64,000 nucleotides of DNA from an uncultured Prevotella sp. (GTDB taxonomy: Bacteria > Bacteroidota > Bacteroidia > Bacteroidales > Bacteroidaceae). Under the pieces are notes generated by a model. It was not told where the DNA came from and did no database searches. It saw only the letters and a list, made by a program, of their open reading frames with translations. Made by a program: the position numbers and the translations under genes. Positions within the stretch are counted from its first letter, which is position 1; every line of letters begins with the position of its first letter. Below, piece after piece: positions 33,214 to 42,435 of the stretch. The DNA lies in the NCBI GenBank assembly GCA_934254985.1, contig CAKQMS010000011.1:12549-76548 (forward strand). Reading direction: 5' to 3'.

Positions 33214-34698
33214 ATGCAGAAGATAATAAACATCAAAGAGGGTGTGACCCGCATGCCCGAATGGCGAATGGCAAAGCCTGTGAACTTTCAGTCTGAAGAT
33301 GACGAACATATAGCAATAGTTGGTCCTAATGGCGGTGGCAAATCGATGTTTGTAGACATCATCGTGGGCAGACACCCACTACTGATGCACGACCCGGAAT
33401 ATGATTTTGCACCAAGCACCAAACCATTGGTGAGCGACAATATCAAATACATCACCTTCCGCGACACCTATGGTGGCGACAACGACCGCACATACTATTT
33501 GCAGCAACGATGGAATCAGCAAGAGATAGATGCCGAAACTCCTACAGCCAAAGATAAGCTGGAAGAAGCTTTCCTCATGGCGGGCGAAGATACGGCTGAG
33601 CGCAGAGAATGGCAGAAGCATATCTATAAGCTATTCCACATGGAGCACTTCTTGGATAAATATGTGATATTGCTGTCGAGCGGCGAACTAAGAAAGTTTA
33701 AGCTCGCCACAATGCTCTTTGCCGAGCCAAGGGTGCTGATAATGGATAATCCATTTATCGGACTTGACGACGAAACCCGACATCAGCTCACAGAACTGCT
33801 CACGGAGTTGAGCCACGAGCGTGCATTGCAGATAATTCTTGTGTTGTCGAAATCAGACGACATTCCTCCTTTTATCACTCACATCGTTGAGGTGAAGGAT
33901 ATGATTGTAGGCGAAAAGATGACTAAGGAGGATTTTCTCGCCACAAGAGAGCCATTGCCAACGAGCGTGCTGAGCAAAGAAAAGGCGGAGGCTATATTGG
34001 CGTTGCCACACAAAGACAACGACTATAATGCCAACGTGGTGGTGAAGATGGACAAGGTGAGCATCGTTTATGGCGAGCGAACAATATTGAAAGACCTCGA
34101 CTGGACTATCCACAACGGCGAACGATGGGCGCTGTCGGGACAAAATGGCGCAGGAAAGTCGACGCTGCTGAGCCTTGTTTGTGCCGACAATCCGCAGAGC
34201 TATGCTTGCAACATCACGCTCTTCGACCATGAGCGTGGTACTGGCGAGAGCATTTGGGATATAAAGAAGCATATAGGATATGTGTCGCCTGAGATGCACC
34301 GCTCATATCAGCGCGATATGCCTTGCTTAAGAATTGTGGCGAGCGGACTGAAAGATTCCATCGGACTATATGTTAGACCTGAGGAGTCGGAGTATGAGCA
34401 ATGCCGCTTCTGGATGAACATCTTCGGACTGGAAGGGATAGAAGATCGCAGCTTTATGAAGCTCTCGTCGGGCGAGCAGCGCCTTGTGCTCCTTGCCCGT
34501 GCCTTCGTCAGAGACCCTGAGCTGCTGATATTGGACGAGCCGCTGCATGGCCTGGACAACAAAAACCGAAAGCTGGTGAAGGAGGTTATAAATACTTTCT
34601 GTCAGCGACCAGGCAAAACTCTTATCATGGTGACACACTATAAAGAGGAGCTGCCTCCATGCATAGACCATAGCATATTCCTGAAAAGGCAGGTGTAG
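33214..34698 (+). CDS. Double ABC ATPase (ModF/PhrA-like)
   Basis: About 494 residues from the ATG at 33214, 19 bases after ruvC; the frame is open upstream into ruvC. Two ABC domains lie in one chain without membrane segments: Walker A GPNGGGKSMF (about 36-45) and GQNGAGKSTLL (about 309-319), signatures LSSGELRKF (near 160) and LSSGEQRLV (near 420), and Walker B segments VLIMDNPF and LLILDEPL. Such paired domains resemble ModF/PhrA, a molybdate-linked ATPase of unproven role. No permease gene is nearby, so transport is not implied. Confidence 0.85.
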   Translation: MQKIINIKEGVTRMPEWRMAKPVNFQSEDDEHIAIVGPNGGGKSMFVDIIVGRHPLLMHDPEYDFAPSTKPLVSDNIKYITFRDTYGGDNDRTYYLQQRWNQQEIDAETPTAKDKLEEAFLMAGEDTAERREWQKHIYKLFHMEHFLDKYVILLSSGELRKFKLATMLFAEPRVLIMDNPFIGLDDETRHQLTELLTELSHERALQIILVLSKSDDIPPFITHIVEVKDMIVGEKMTKEDFLATREPLPTSVLSKEKAEAILALPHKDNDYNANVVVKMDKVSIVYGERTILKDLDWTIHNGERWALSGQNGAGKSTLLSLVCADNPQSYACNITLFDHERGTGESIWDIKKHIGYVSPEMHRSYQRDMPCLRIVASGLKDSIGLYVRPEESEYEQCRFWMNIFGLEGIEDRSFMKLSSGEQRLVLLARAFVRDPELLILDEPLHGLDNKNRKLVKEVINTFCQRPGKTLIMVTHYKEELPPCIDHSIFLKRQV

Positions 34699-34706
34699 GG
34701 ACAGCC

Positions 34707-34743
34707 TCTCCCCCAACCCCTCCCCAAAAGGGAGGGGAGTAAT
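34707..34743 (+). repeat. REP-like palindrome (C-rich stem)
   Basis: CCCCTCCCC (34717-34725), a 4-base loop and GGGAGGGG (34730-34737) with AGCCTCTCCCCCAA in front. This C-rich palindromic element recurs in intergenic regions of many Bacteroidetes genomes, from memory. It follows the ABC ATPase stop and may also act as a transcription end. Confidence 0.65.
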
Positions 34744-34816
34744 TAGACTCATGACAAAACGAGGCTATTTATAAAGGCTAATGTTTAATTGATAATGGTT
34801 AATGAATAATTGGTAT

Positions 34817-35308
34817 ATGAAAAAGGTATTTTTAGTCATTGCCATCGCATTGATGATGGTAGGACAAGCAAAGGCACAGGAAGTGGCTAACGAGATAAAG
34901 CGAATTTCTAAAGCCGTGGTCGACGACCCAAAGCAAGACGTGCAAGTGCGCCGCGTAGCCTACTTCAAAGTAAACGCAGTAGACTATATGAAAATGAAGA
35001 TTCGCGATATTGTGGCTAACAACCCAAAGGACAAGGAGGCGATAAATAAAAATATCAAGATGGTGAACGAGCAAGCTTACGCCATGTATGAGTTTGTGAA
35101 TCTCTACATCAAGCAACTTGCTGAAGCTAAGACTCCTGAGTCGAAGGATCTTGTAGGAAAAGAGTTTCGCGCAGCATCATTGAACAATCCTTTGTTCAAC
35201 GACACCGACCTCGAGGTGGTGCAGTCATACGTGAACAACGACACCTACCTCACCCGCTTCTCGCTCGACACTAATTGGGTGAAAGCACTCGAAGAGGTGA
35301 AGAACTAA
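34817..35308 (+). CDS. Secreted protein of unknown function
   Basis: About 163 residues from the ATG at 34817, which gives a clean signal peptide (MKKVFLVIAIALMMVGQAKAQ); an earlier in-frame ATG at 34802 adds five residues. The mature part is helical, Lys/Glu-rich and without cysteines, with KVNAVDYMKMKIRDIV near the start. No enzyme motif is visible and I do not recognise a family. It stands alone, followed by a bidirectional terminator, and its stop lies in a short tandem repeat. Confidence 0.75.
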   Translation: MKKVFLVIAIALMMVGQAKAQEVANEIKRISKAVVDDPKQDVQVRRVAYFKVNAVDYMKMKIRDIVANNPKDKEAINKNIKMVNEQAYAMYEFVNLYIKQLAEAKTPESKDLVGKEFRAASLNNPLFNDTDLEVVQSYVNNDTYLTRFSLDTNWVKALEEVKN

Positions 35309-35335
35309 GAGTGAAGATTGAAGAGTGAAGAATTA
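35294..35335 (+). repeat. Short tandem repeat across a stop codon (about 14 bases, 3 units)
   Basis: GAGGTGAAGAACTAA (35294-35308, ending with the stop), then GAGTGAAGATTGAA (35309-35322) and GAGTGAAGAATTA (35323-35335). The units are diverged, but the pattern matches the other stop-codon duplications in the window. Confidence 0.6.
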
Positions 35336-35377
35336 TATAGTCTTATCTGCAGGATCACCGAAAAGGTGTAGAATTAA

Positions 35378-35417
35378 AAAATGGGCGGATGCAATGTTGT
35401 TTGCATCCGCCCATTTT
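35378..35417. terminator. Bidirectional terminator
   Basis: A perfect 17-pair stem (35378-35394 with 35401-35417) around a 6-base loop, with A/T tails on both sides, between two convergent genes. Confidence 0.9.
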
Positions 35418-35433
35418 ATTATGTCCTATGCCA

Positions 35434-36057
35434 TTACTCATCAATAAAGCGCATGAGGAAGTCTACAGCGCCATTGACACCAAACTTGGTTACGTCGAGA
35501 GCAATGTCGTAGTTGCGGCTATCATACCAGTCTTTGCCGGTGAAAGTCTTGGTGTATAGTTCGCGAGTGTAGTCGTTGTCTTCGATAAGGATTCGCGCTT
35601 TCTCCTCGTCAACATCGTAGCGCTCCATGATTCTCGCTATACGACGGTCTAACGAAGAATGAAGGAATATGCGCAACTTGTTAGGATGAGCCTTGAAAAC
35701 ATCAAAGCCACAGCGACCAACAACCACGCAGCTCTCTTCTTCGGCAATGCGTTTCATCTCTGAAGCCTGAGCATAAAATAGTTGGCGACTCGTAACTTCG
35801 CGCTCCACCACCTTATATTCGTTTACAGAGACAAACGACTTATAGAACATCGAGAAGTCCTCCCACCACGATGGTCGTTTGTTTTCTAACTCGGCAGCCT
35901 CCGACTCTGTAAGGTTAAACTTATGAGCCACGGCCGTCAATATCTGCTTGTCTATGAGTTTCACTTCCAATCTTTTTGCAAGCTCGGCAGCTATCTCATG
36001 ACCGCCAGTACCAAACTGTCTGTTGACAGTAATCACAAATCGTTCACGTCTATCCAT
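35434..36057 (-). CDS. Cytidylate kinase-like family protein
   Basis: About 207 residues from the ATG at 36057 (a TTG lies nine bases upstream in frame). It begins MDRRERFVITVNRQFGTGGH, where QFGTGG resembles a modified P-loop, and matches the cytidylate-kinase-like family (PF13189). The LID-like segment ERYDVDEEKARILIEDNDYTR and the region CVVVGRCGFDVF fit a small nucleotide or substrate kinase. It is not cmk itself, and the phosphate acceptor is unknown. A good promoter lies at 36126-36156. Confidence 0.83.
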   Translation of the reverse strand: MDRRERFVITVNRQFGTGGHEIAAELAKRLEVKLIDKQILTAVAHKFNLTESEAAELENKRPSWWEDFSMFYKSFVSVNEYKVVEREVTSRQLFYAQASEMKRIAEEESCVVVGRCGFDVFKAHPNKLRIFLHSSLDRRIARIMERYDVDEEKARILIEDNDYTRELYTKTFTGKDWYDSRNYDIALDVTKFGVNGAVDFLMRFIDE

Positions 36058-36125
36058 AGCAAACAAGAGTTTACGGTTTCGACAATAATGTCATCCACCG
36101 ATGGTTAGCAATAAGTTATCATTGG

Positions 36126-36156
36126 CAAACTTAAACAATTTGCTCGACATTTCCAA
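36126..36156 (-). promoter_or_regulatory. Predicted promoter of the cytidylate-kinase-like gene
   Basis: Minus strand: TTG at 36154-36156, a 20-base spacer and TAAGTTTG at 36126-36133. Confidence 0.65.
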
Positions 36157-36209
36157 GTTTTTATCGATAAAAATGGCGTCGATATGAGAAAGGCATGGCG
36201 TAATAACGC

Positions 36210-36244
36210 AAAAAAAGTCGCATGCCTTAACGACATGCGACTTT
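36210..36244 (-). terminator. Terminator of the rpmB-rpmG-DUF4295 operon
   Basis: A perfect 11-pair stem (36234-36244 with 36214-36224) followed on the minus strand by a T run, 24 bases after the DUF4295 stop. Confidence 0.85.
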
Positions 36245-36267
36245 ATTATAATAGAATAATGTAATTC

Positions 36268-36426
36268 TTACTTCTTAAAGAAGTCCTTAACATCCTCATT
36301 ACGAACCATACGCTCATCGAAGATGTAAGCACCAGTCTTAGGGCTCTTAACCATCTTGATAACCTTTGTGTATGCACGTCCGTCGGTAGAACCTTCGTGG
36401 AGGGTAGCGACCGCTTTCTTAGCCAT
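36268..36426 (-). CDS. DUF4295 domain protein
   Basis: A 52-residue basic protein, MAKKAVATLHEGSTDGRAYT, followed by KVIKMVKSPKTG and a Lys-rich end. It matches DUF4295, a small family found immediately after rpmB-rpmG in Bacteroidetes, so a ribosome-associated role is likely but unproven. It lies 17 bases after rpmG on the same strand and its start context matches the two ribosomal genes. Confidence 0.9.
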   Translation of the reverse strand: MAKKAVATLHEGSTDGRAYTKVIKMVKSPKTGAYIFDERMVRNEDVKDFFKK

Positions 36427-36443
36427 AGTTTAAATCTCCTTTA

Positions 36444-36632
36444 TTACTTAATCTCCTTGTGAAGAGTCATCTTCTTAAGGATTGGGTTATACTTCATCAA
36501 CTCAAGACGCTCAGGAGAGTTCTTGCGATTCTTTGTGGTAACGTAACGGCTTGTTCCTGGAAGACCACTGTTCTTCATTTCAGTGCACTCGAGGATAACC
36601 TGTACCCTATTGCCTTTAGCTTTCTTTGCCAT
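36444..36632 (-). CDS. rpmG: 50S ribosomal protein L33
   Basis: A 62-residue bL33 with [20 protein letters not shown] and [20 protein letters not shown], both strongly conserved. Only one cysteine (C16) is present, so it is the zinc-free (C-) form. It follows rpmB by 5 bases and precedes the DUF4295 gene. No other L33 copy occurs in the window. Confidence 0.96.
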   Translation of the reverse strand: MAKKAKGNRVQVILECTEMKNSGLPGTSRYVTTKNRKNSPERLELMKYNPILKKMTLHKEIK

Positions 36633-36637
36633 GGTAA

Positions 36638-36901
36638 TTAATCTCCTATAACTTTAATGTCCTTCCAATCGCAATAACCCTTGGCAACTGCCTGCTTAAG
36701 AGCTGCGTCAAGACCAACTTTATTAATAAGACGGAGACCAGCAGCGCTGATCTTAAGTGAAATCCAGCACTCCTCTTCTACATAGTAGAATTTCTTGCTG
36801 AAAAGGTTAACGTCAAAGGAACGCTTTGTGCGATGCTTTGAGTGAGACACATTACAACCTATCTGTGCCTTCTTACCTGTAATCTGACAAATCTTAGACA
36901 T
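36638..36901 (-). CDS. rpmB: 50S ribosomal protein L28
   Basis: An 87-residue bL28 starting [20 protein letters not shown] and with [19 protein letters not shown], typical for the family in Bacteroidetes. Only two of the cysteines that coordinate zinc in other bL28 proteins are evident (C5 and C16), so it is probably zinc-free. First gene of the operon with rpmG and DUF4295, behind a full consensus promoter. Confidence 0.96.
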   Translation of the reverse strand: MSKICQITGKKAQIGCNVSHSKHRTKRSFDVNLFSKKFYYVEEECWISLKISAAGLRLINKVGLDAALKQAVAKGYCDWKDIKVIGD

Positions 36902-36953
36902 TGCTATGTTTAAATTTTGTTTTCGTTTTTTGATACTTATTCCAAACAGGGTG

Positions 36954-36984
36954 CAAAATTACAAATATTTCCCGAACCTGCAAA
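36954..36984 (-). promoter_or_regulatory. Promoter of rpmB-rpmG-DUF4295
   Basis: Minus strand: TTTG at 36981-36984, a 19-base spacer and TAATTTTG at 36954-36961, a full consensus match; the leader to rpmB is about 45 bases. Confidence 0.85.
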
Positions 36985-37066
36985 ACATTTAGTAAAAGAA
37001 TTAATGCTTTTAAGGTTTTTTATTTCTTTTAACTCGTTGAAATAGAGAATATGTAGCTATTTTGCC

Positions 37067-38641
37067 TTAGTTTTGGGCAGAAGCAACATAGAGTGCGCAC
37101 ATCTCTGCACAACGTTCGCCATCGACTCCCGCCGACACGATGCCACCTGCATAGCCTGCACCTTCGCCACATGGGAACAAACCTTGCAGGCGCACATGCT
37201 GAAGGGTTTCGTTGGAGCGAACTATGCGGACAGGGCTCGACGTGCGAGTTTCTACAGCTATGAGCAATGCCTCGTTGGTAAGGAAGCCATGGCTGCGACG
37301 TCCGAAATCCTTGAATCCCTGTTGCAGACGTGAGGCTACAAACTTTGGCATCCAAAAGTGTAACGGACTGGATATCAAGCCTGGAGCATAGCTTGAGCGT
37401 GGCAGGTCGTAGCTCAGGCGACCATTCACAAAGTCTGCCATACGCTGAGCTGGTGCTGTTTGGCGCATATTGCCTTGCTGCCAACAGTTGCGCTCCAATT
37501 CTTCTTGGAATGTGAGCATGCGCAGAGGGTCATCGCCCTCGATATCTTCGGTGCGCACTTCTACCACCATACCCGAATTGCTCCATTTTGTGCCACGGTT
37601 GGCAGGGCTCATACCATTTACCACTATCTGCTCAGGACCTGTGGCGGCAGGAATAACGAAACCACCAGGGCACATGCAGAATGAGTAAACGCCACGGCCA
37701 TCAACCTGAGTGACGAATGAATATTCGGCAGCAGGCAGATATTTGCCTCTGCCATTGCGGTTGTGGTATTGTATTTGGTCGATGAGTTCGGCTGGATGTT
37801 CAAGACGCACACCTACAGCAATACCCTTGGCCTCGACCTCGATGCCTGAGCCTACAAGATGGCGATAAACATCGCGAGCGCTATGTCCTGTGGCGAGAAT
37901 CACCGGACCATGATATGTTTCTTCGCCACCAGTCTGAAGGTTTATAGCCTTTACACCAATGGTCTTGTCGCCATGAGTGATGATATGCGTCATCTTTGTC
38001 ATGAAGTGAACTTCGCCTCCGCAACGCAATATTGTGTTGCGCATACTCTCTATCACTCCAGGCAATTTGTCGGTACCGATATGCGGATGAGCATCAGCAA
38101 GGATAGATGTGGAAGCACCATGCTGGCAAAACACATTAAGAATCTTTTCTATTGGTCCACGCTTCTTGCTGCGAGTATATAGTTTACCATCAGAATAGGC
38201 ACCTGCACCACCCTCGCCAAAGCAATAGTTGCTCTCGCCATCCACCTTCTGAGTTTTGGTGATGTTTGCAAGGTCTATCTTGCGGTCGTGAACATTCTTG
38301 CCACGCTCAAGCACTATTGGGCGCAAGCCAAGTTCGATGAGTCGCAAAGAAGCGAAAAGTCCGCCAGGACCCTCGCCCACTACTATCACCTGTGGTTTGC
38401 CGCTAACGTCGGGATATTCCGTATGCTGATATGCATCATCCTCAGGCATTTCGTTGACATAGACTCTAACTTTGAGGTTGACAAAGATGGTGCGCTGACG
38501 AGCATCGATGCTGCGTTTCAACACTCTAACGGCATTTATCGTCCTTACGTCTAAGCCTTTATCTTTTGCCACATATTCTGCTATCGACTGTTCTGAAGCT
38601 GCCTGTTGTGGCAGAACTCTTAATTGATATTCGTAAGTCAT
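37067..38641 (-). CDS. FAD-dependent oxidoreductase (BaiN/HI0933-unlike, large family)
   Basis: A 524-residue flavoprotein. An N-terminal domain of about 80 residues (RTINAVRVLKRSIDARQ) precedes the dinucleotide-binding fold VIVVGEGPGGLFASLRLIE (about 86-104), followed by an ERG stretch (VLERGKNVHDRK) and GEGGAGAYSDGKL (about 142-154). A second FAD motif, GEGAGYAGGIVSAG, lies near residue 495. This matches the uncharacterised FAD-dependent dehydrogenase family conserved in Bacteroidetes; the electron donor and substrate are not known. Its start overlaps the esterase stop by 4 bases (ATGA), so they are cotranscribed. Confidence 0.85.
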   Translation of the reverse strand: MTYEYQLRVLPQQAASEQSIAEYVAKDKGLDVRTINAVRVLKRSIDARQRTIFVNLKVRVYVNEMPEDDAYQHTEYPDVSGKPQVIVVGEGPGGLFASLRLIELGLRPIVLERGKNVHDRKIDLANITKTQKVDGESNYCFGEGGAGAYSDGKLYTRSKKRGPIEKILNVFCQHGASTSILADAHPHIGTDKLPGVIESMRNTILRCGGEVHFMTKMTHIITHGDKTIGVKAINLQTGGEETYHGPVILATGHSARDVYRHLVGSGIEVEAKGIAVGVRLEHPAELIDQIQYHNRNGRGKYLPAAEYSFVTQVDGRGVYSFCMCPGGFVIPAATGPEQIVVNGMSPANRGTKWSNSGMVVEVRTEDIEGDDPLRMLTFQEELERNCWQQGNMRQTAPAQRMADFVNGRLSYDLPRSSYAPGLISSPLHFWMPKFVASRLQQGFKDFGRRSHGFLTNEALLIAVETRTSSPVRIVRSNETLQHVRLQGLFPCGEGAGYAGGIVSAGVDGERCAEMCALYVASAQN

Positions 38642-39789
38642 TTTATGTTTTTATCTAAAAAATCGAGAATTGCTTTTTGGTTTTTAATGTTGCACTCATG
38701 AGGTTGAGCCTCGATATGAGTTTCGAGATTGCTCTCGCTACCAGCATCCTTCCATACAGAGTGCATGACGGAATAAGCTTTCCTCACACCATCGAGCGGA
38801 AACAGCTTGTCGCTATCGCCAGCTATGAAGAGCGACGGTTTTGGTGCTGCCAAGGATGCTATGTCGGGATAGTCGAGGAAGAGGCGAAGACCAGGTATAC
38901 AGTTGGCAAATCCGCCATTTTCTTTTCTGCCATAGCGTGTGGTAAGCTGAACATCGGTAGTAACCATCCAGCATACGGCACACATAGCCTTCACTTTGTC
39001 TGACAATGCCGAGAGCATCCACGCTCTATAAGCGCCCATCGAACATCCTGCGGCTGCGATGTTGTTGGCATCGACATAAGGTAGCGACGCAAGGAAGTCG
39101 GTAGAGGCAATATCATCATAGTGCATATAAGAGCAGAGATTTTGTCCAAGCATCATCATGTTGCCTGCTATGATATCATATCGTTTGCGGTCGACACCCT
39201 CTTTTCTGCCACGTTCTCCCCAGAGCGGAGCATCGATACTCATCACCACATAGCCATGCTGAGCAAGATAGTCGCCAAGGAATTGCCCCTCGTAGATTTG
39301 CTTTGCCCACTTGTCGGCATCCTCTACCACAGCAGGCTCTTCGGCAATAGGCTTTATCATCTTCTCCTTACCTATATATAAATGTGCACCATGGTCGTGG
39401 AGCAAGTTTACGGCAGGATGTTTGCCTTCGCCATCAGGTTTCAGGATATAAGCCACCACCCTATACCATCTGCTCAACGCTATCTCCACCTTCATAGCCT
39501 TGTAGCCATTGCGTTGTTCTTCAGCCAGCAGCTTCATATCCCAGCTGTCGGCTCTTGGCGGCATAGGTCCCATACATTCCATCACCTTTTGGCGAGCCTT
39601 TAGTCGCCAAGTGTCGAAGCTAACAGAATCTTTCATATGGCGCCACGCCATAGGATAATCGAGAGTAGCCTGAATGGAGTCTATATAAATAGGTATATCC
39701 ATAAAGTACTCTGCAGCCTGCCTTTTCTGAGCGTGAGAACAGAGAAAAGGCGTAAGCAAAAATGGTATAGTTATTGCAAAATGTTTCAT
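38638..39789 (-). CDS. Secreted alpha/beta-hydrolase (acetyl xylan esterase or dienelactone hydrolase-like)
   Basis: About 383 residues from the ATG at 39789; the frame extends to 39843, but the shorter start gives a signal peptide (MKHFAITIPFLLTPFLCSHA) and lies 19 bases after a -7 element. The nucleophile elbow is GCSMGAYRA (about 249-257). A LLHDHGAHLYIGKEK segment forms the oxyanion region and a late His (PHECN, near residue 365) completes the triad. Fold and sequence suggest an esterase acting on carbohydrate or xenobiotic esters; substrate not determined. It is first in the pair with the FAD oxidoreductase. Confidence 0.82.
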   Translation of the reverse strand: MKHFAITIPFLLTPFLCSHAQKRQAAEYFMDIPIYIDSIQATLDYPMAWRHMKDSVSFDTWRLKARQKVMECMGPMPPRADSWDMKLLAEEQRNGYKAMKVEIALSRWYRVVAYILKPDGEGKHPAVNLLHDHGAHLYIGKEKMIKPIAEEPAVVEDADKWAKQIYEGQFLGDYLAQHGYVVMSIDAPLWGERGRKEGVDRKRYDIIAGNMMMLGQNLCSYMHYDDIASTDFLASLPYVDANNIAAAGCSMGAYRAWMLSALSDKVKAMCAVCWMVTTDVQLTTRYGRKENGGFANCIPGLRLFLDYPDIASLAAPKPSLFIAGDSDKLFPLDGVRKAYSVMHSVWKDAGSESNLETHIEAQPHECNIKNQKAILDFLDKNIK

Positions 39790-39807
39790 ATTATGATATT
39801 CTAAGCG

Positions 39808-39815
39808 CAAAATTA
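39808..39815 (-). promoter_or_regulatory. Predicted -7 element of the esterase-oxidoreductase pair
   Basis: Minus-strand TAATTTTG, divergent from the thrA promoter 22 bases away. Confidence 0.55.
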
Positions 39816-39836
39816 CGCAAATTCCTTGAAAAAACG

Positions 39837-39867
39837 TTGGCAATGAAGATATTTATTTGTATTTTTG
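39837..39867 (+). promoter_or_regulatory. Predicted promoter of the threonine operon
   Basis: TTG at 39837-39839, a 20-base spacer and TATTTTTG at 39860-39867; transcription would start near 39874. Confidence 0.7.
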
Positions 39868-39873
39868 CGCCCA

Positions 39874-39978
39874 AGTTCTGTTACAGCCCTGTTTGTTCCA
39901 GGGGTATCAGAGCATTACCTGTGATGGGAAGGATGGCAGAAAGCCGTCTTTTATCACCACGCAAACACTAAAAACAAT
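39874..39978 (+). other. Structured leader of the threonine operon
   Basis: About 105 bases. One hairpin (CCCTG 39887-39891 with CAGGG 39899-39903) is followed by a larger stem closed by GTGAT (39921) and ATCAC (39953) with an inner GGC-AGAAA-GCC hairpin. A 15-codon frame ends just before thrA, but it is not rich in Thr or Ile codons, so ordinary attenuation is not supported. No known riboswitch was recognised. Confidence 0.35.
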
Positions 39979-42414
39979 ATGAAAGTATTAAAATTCGGAG
40001 GAACATCTGTAGGTTCCGTGAAGAGCATTCTCAGTCTGAAGCAGATTGTAGAAAACGAGGCAAAGAAACAACCAGTAGTAATAGTAGTGAGCGCCCTCGG
40101 TGGCATTACCGACAAGCTCATCGCAACATCAAAGTTGGCTGTTGCCGGCGACGAAGAGTGGAAAACAGAATTCGACGCCATGGTAGACAGACACCATAAG
40201 ATGATAGACACTATCATCACCGACACCAAAGCACGCGAAGACTTATTTATAAAGGTAGATGCATTATTAGACCAACTTCGCAGCATCTACTTTGGTGTTT
40301 TTCTAATCCACGATCTTAGCGAAAAGACTTCCGACGCTATAGTTAGCTATGGCGAACGCTTGAGCTCGCTCATTGTTTCCACTTTGGTGAAAGGATCAAA
40401 GTGGTACGACTCTCGCGAATTTATCAAAACCGTAGACAAGAATGGCAAGCATGTGTTGGATGCTGAGCTTACTACAGAACTCGTGATAAAGACATTCAGC
40501 GAGTTGCCAAGAATTTCTCTCGTTCCAGGATTCATATCAAGCGACCGCGACTCAAAGGAGATAACAAACCTCGGTCGTGGCGGTAGCGACTATACTGCTG
40601 CCATTATTGCAGCTGCGCTGAACGCAGAAGTGCTTGAAATATGGACCGACGTGGATGGCTTTATGACTGCCGACCCTAAGGTGATAAAGACTGCCTACAC
40701 CATCAACGAACTTAGCTATATCGAGGCTATGGAGCTTTGCAACTTTGGTGCAAAGGTTATCTATCCTCCTACAATATACCCTGTGTGTGTGAAGAACATT
40801 CCTATCAGGGTGAAAAACACCTTTAACCCTGAATCAGACGGCACCATCATAAAGCAAAAGATTGAGAACAATCTGAAGCCTATCAAGGGTATCTCAAGCA
40901 TCAGCGGCACTACACTTATAACCGTTACTGGTCTTTCGATGGTGGGTGTTATTGGTGTAAACCGCCGTATCTTCACCGCCCTTGCTCAACAAGGCATTAG
41001 CGTGTTCCTCGTTTCGCAGGCATCATCAGAAAACTCTACTTCTATTGGTGTTCGCGACCAGGATGCAGAGAAGGCAGTAAACGTGCTGAACAACGAATTT
41101 GCGAAGGAGATTGAAACAGGTGCCATGTTCCCTATGCATGCAGAAAGCGGATTGGCAACAATAGCCATCGTAGGCGAAAACATGAAGCACACTCCTGGTA
41201 TTGCAGGTAAGCTATTCGGCACTCTCGGCCGTAGCGGTATCAGCGTTATTGCTTGTGCGCAGGGTGCATCTGAAACAAACATCTCGTTTGTTATCGACGG
41301 CAAGTATCTGCGCAAGTCGCTCAACGTGCTCCACGATTCTTTCTTCCTCTCGGAATATAAGGTTTTGAACCTCTTCATCTGTGGTGTGGGCACCGTAGGA
41401 AGCAAGCTCATAGAGCAAATTCGCTCACAATATGAAGAGTTGAAAGAGCACTCACGACTGAAGCTCAACGTGGTGGGAATAGCAAGTTCGCACAACGCAA
41501 TATTCTGCCGCGAAGGTCTCGACCTCAATAACTATCGCGAGCAGCTTCAGGCTTCTGAGCCAAGCTCGCCTGAGAAGCTTCGCGACACCATACTCTCTAT
41601 GAACATCTTCAACTCGGTATTCGTAGACTGCACGGCATCAAAGGATGTGGCACTACTCTACCAGTCGTTCTTGGAGCACAACGTTAGTGTGATAGCAGCC
41701 AACAAGATTGCTGCTTCATCGAAATACGAAGACTATCTGAAACTCAAGACCACAGCTATGATGCGTGGTGTGAAGTTCCGCTTCGAAACAAATGTGGGAG
41801 CCGGACTTCCTATCATCGGCACCATCAACGACCTCTGCAATTCTGGCGACAAGATATTGCGCATAGAGGCTGTGCTGAGTGGCACTCTAAACTTCATATT
41901 CAACGCTATCTCTGCCGAAGTTCCATTCTCAGAAACCGTGCGTTTGGCTAAAGAGCAAGGCTATAGCGAGCCTGACCCTCGCATCGACCTTAGCGGTACT
42001 GACGTGGTGCGCAAGCTTGTTATCTTGGCTCGAGAGGCTGGCTACAGAGTTGAGCAAGAGGATGTTGAAAAACACCTCTTTGTGCCTGAGGAATATTTCC
42101 AAGGTTCATTGGAAGATTTTTGGAAGAATCTTCCTGCTCTTGATGCCGACTTCGAGGCTCGCCGCAAGGAGCTTGAAGCAGAAGGCAAACGTTGGCGCTT
42201 CGTGGCTACTATGGACGGAGGCAAGGTGAACGTGGCACTAAAGACCGTTGACCGCAACCATCCTTTCTACAACCTTGAGGGTAGCAACAACATCGTGCTC
42301 CTAACCACAGAACGCTATAAGGAATATCCTATGCAGATTCAGGGCTACGGCGCTGGAGCAAGCGTAACAGCGGCTGGTGTGTTTGCAAATATTATGTCTA
42401 TCGCAAATATTTAA
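39979..42414 (+). CDS. thrA: Bifunctional aspartate kinase/homoserine dehydrogenase
   Basis: An 811-residue fusion that catalyses the first and third steps from aspartate to threonine. The kinase domain starts with KFGGTSVGSV (4-13) and contains GRGGSDYTAA (near 195). Two ACT-type regulatory segments (about 315-460) precede the homoserine dehydrogenase, whose NAD(P) site is FICGVGTVGSKL (about 466-477) and whose catalytic end carries LSGTDVVRK. The length agrees with E. coli ThrA. Feedback regulation by threonine is likely because the ACT repeats are intact. Confidence 0.95.
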   Translation: MKVLKFGGTSVGSVKSILSLKQIVENEAKKQPVVIVVSALGGITDKLIATSKLAVAGDEEWKTEFDAMVDRHHKMIDTIITDTKAREDLFIKVDALLDQLRSIYFGVFLIHDLSEKTSDAIVSYGERLSSLIVSTLVKGSKWYDSREFIKTVDKNGKHVLDAELTTELVIKTFSELPRISLVPGFISSDRDSKEITNLGRGGSDYTAAIIAAALNAEVLEIWTDVDGFMTADPKVIKTAYTINELSYIEAMELCNFGAKVIYPPTIYPVCVKNIPIRVKNTFNPESDGTIIKQKIENNLKPIKGISSISGTTLITVTGLSMVGVIGVNRRIFTALAQQGISVFLVSQASSENSTSIGVRDQDAEKAVNVLNNEFAKEIETGAMFPMHAESGLATIAIVGENMKHTPGIAGKLFGTLGRSGISVIACAQGASETNISFVIDGKYLRKSLNVLHDSFFLSEYKVLNLFICGVGTVGSKLIEQIRSQYEELKEHSRLKLNVVGIASSHNAIFCREGLDLNNYREQLQASEPSSPEKLRDTILSMNIFNSVFVDCTASKDVALLYQSFLEHNVSVIAANKIAASSKYEDYLKLKTTAMMRGVKFRFETNVGAGLPIIGTINDLCNSGDKILRIEAVLSGTLNFIFNAISAEVPFSETVRLAKEQGYSEPDPRIDLSGTDVVRKLVILAREAGYRVEQEDVEKHLFVPEEYFQGSLEDFWKNLPALDADFEARRKELEAEGKRWRFVATMDGGKVNVALKTVDRNHPFYNLEGSNNIVLLTTERYKEYPMQIQGYGAGASVTAAGVFANIMSIANI

Positions 42415-42435
42415 TAGCAAAGGAGGACACACAAC

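Noticed and set aside
39774..39971. 65-codon frame upstream of thrA
   Set aside because: It spans two promoters and begins before the predicted transcription start; only its last 15 codons lie in the leader, and they lack Thr/Ile enrichment.
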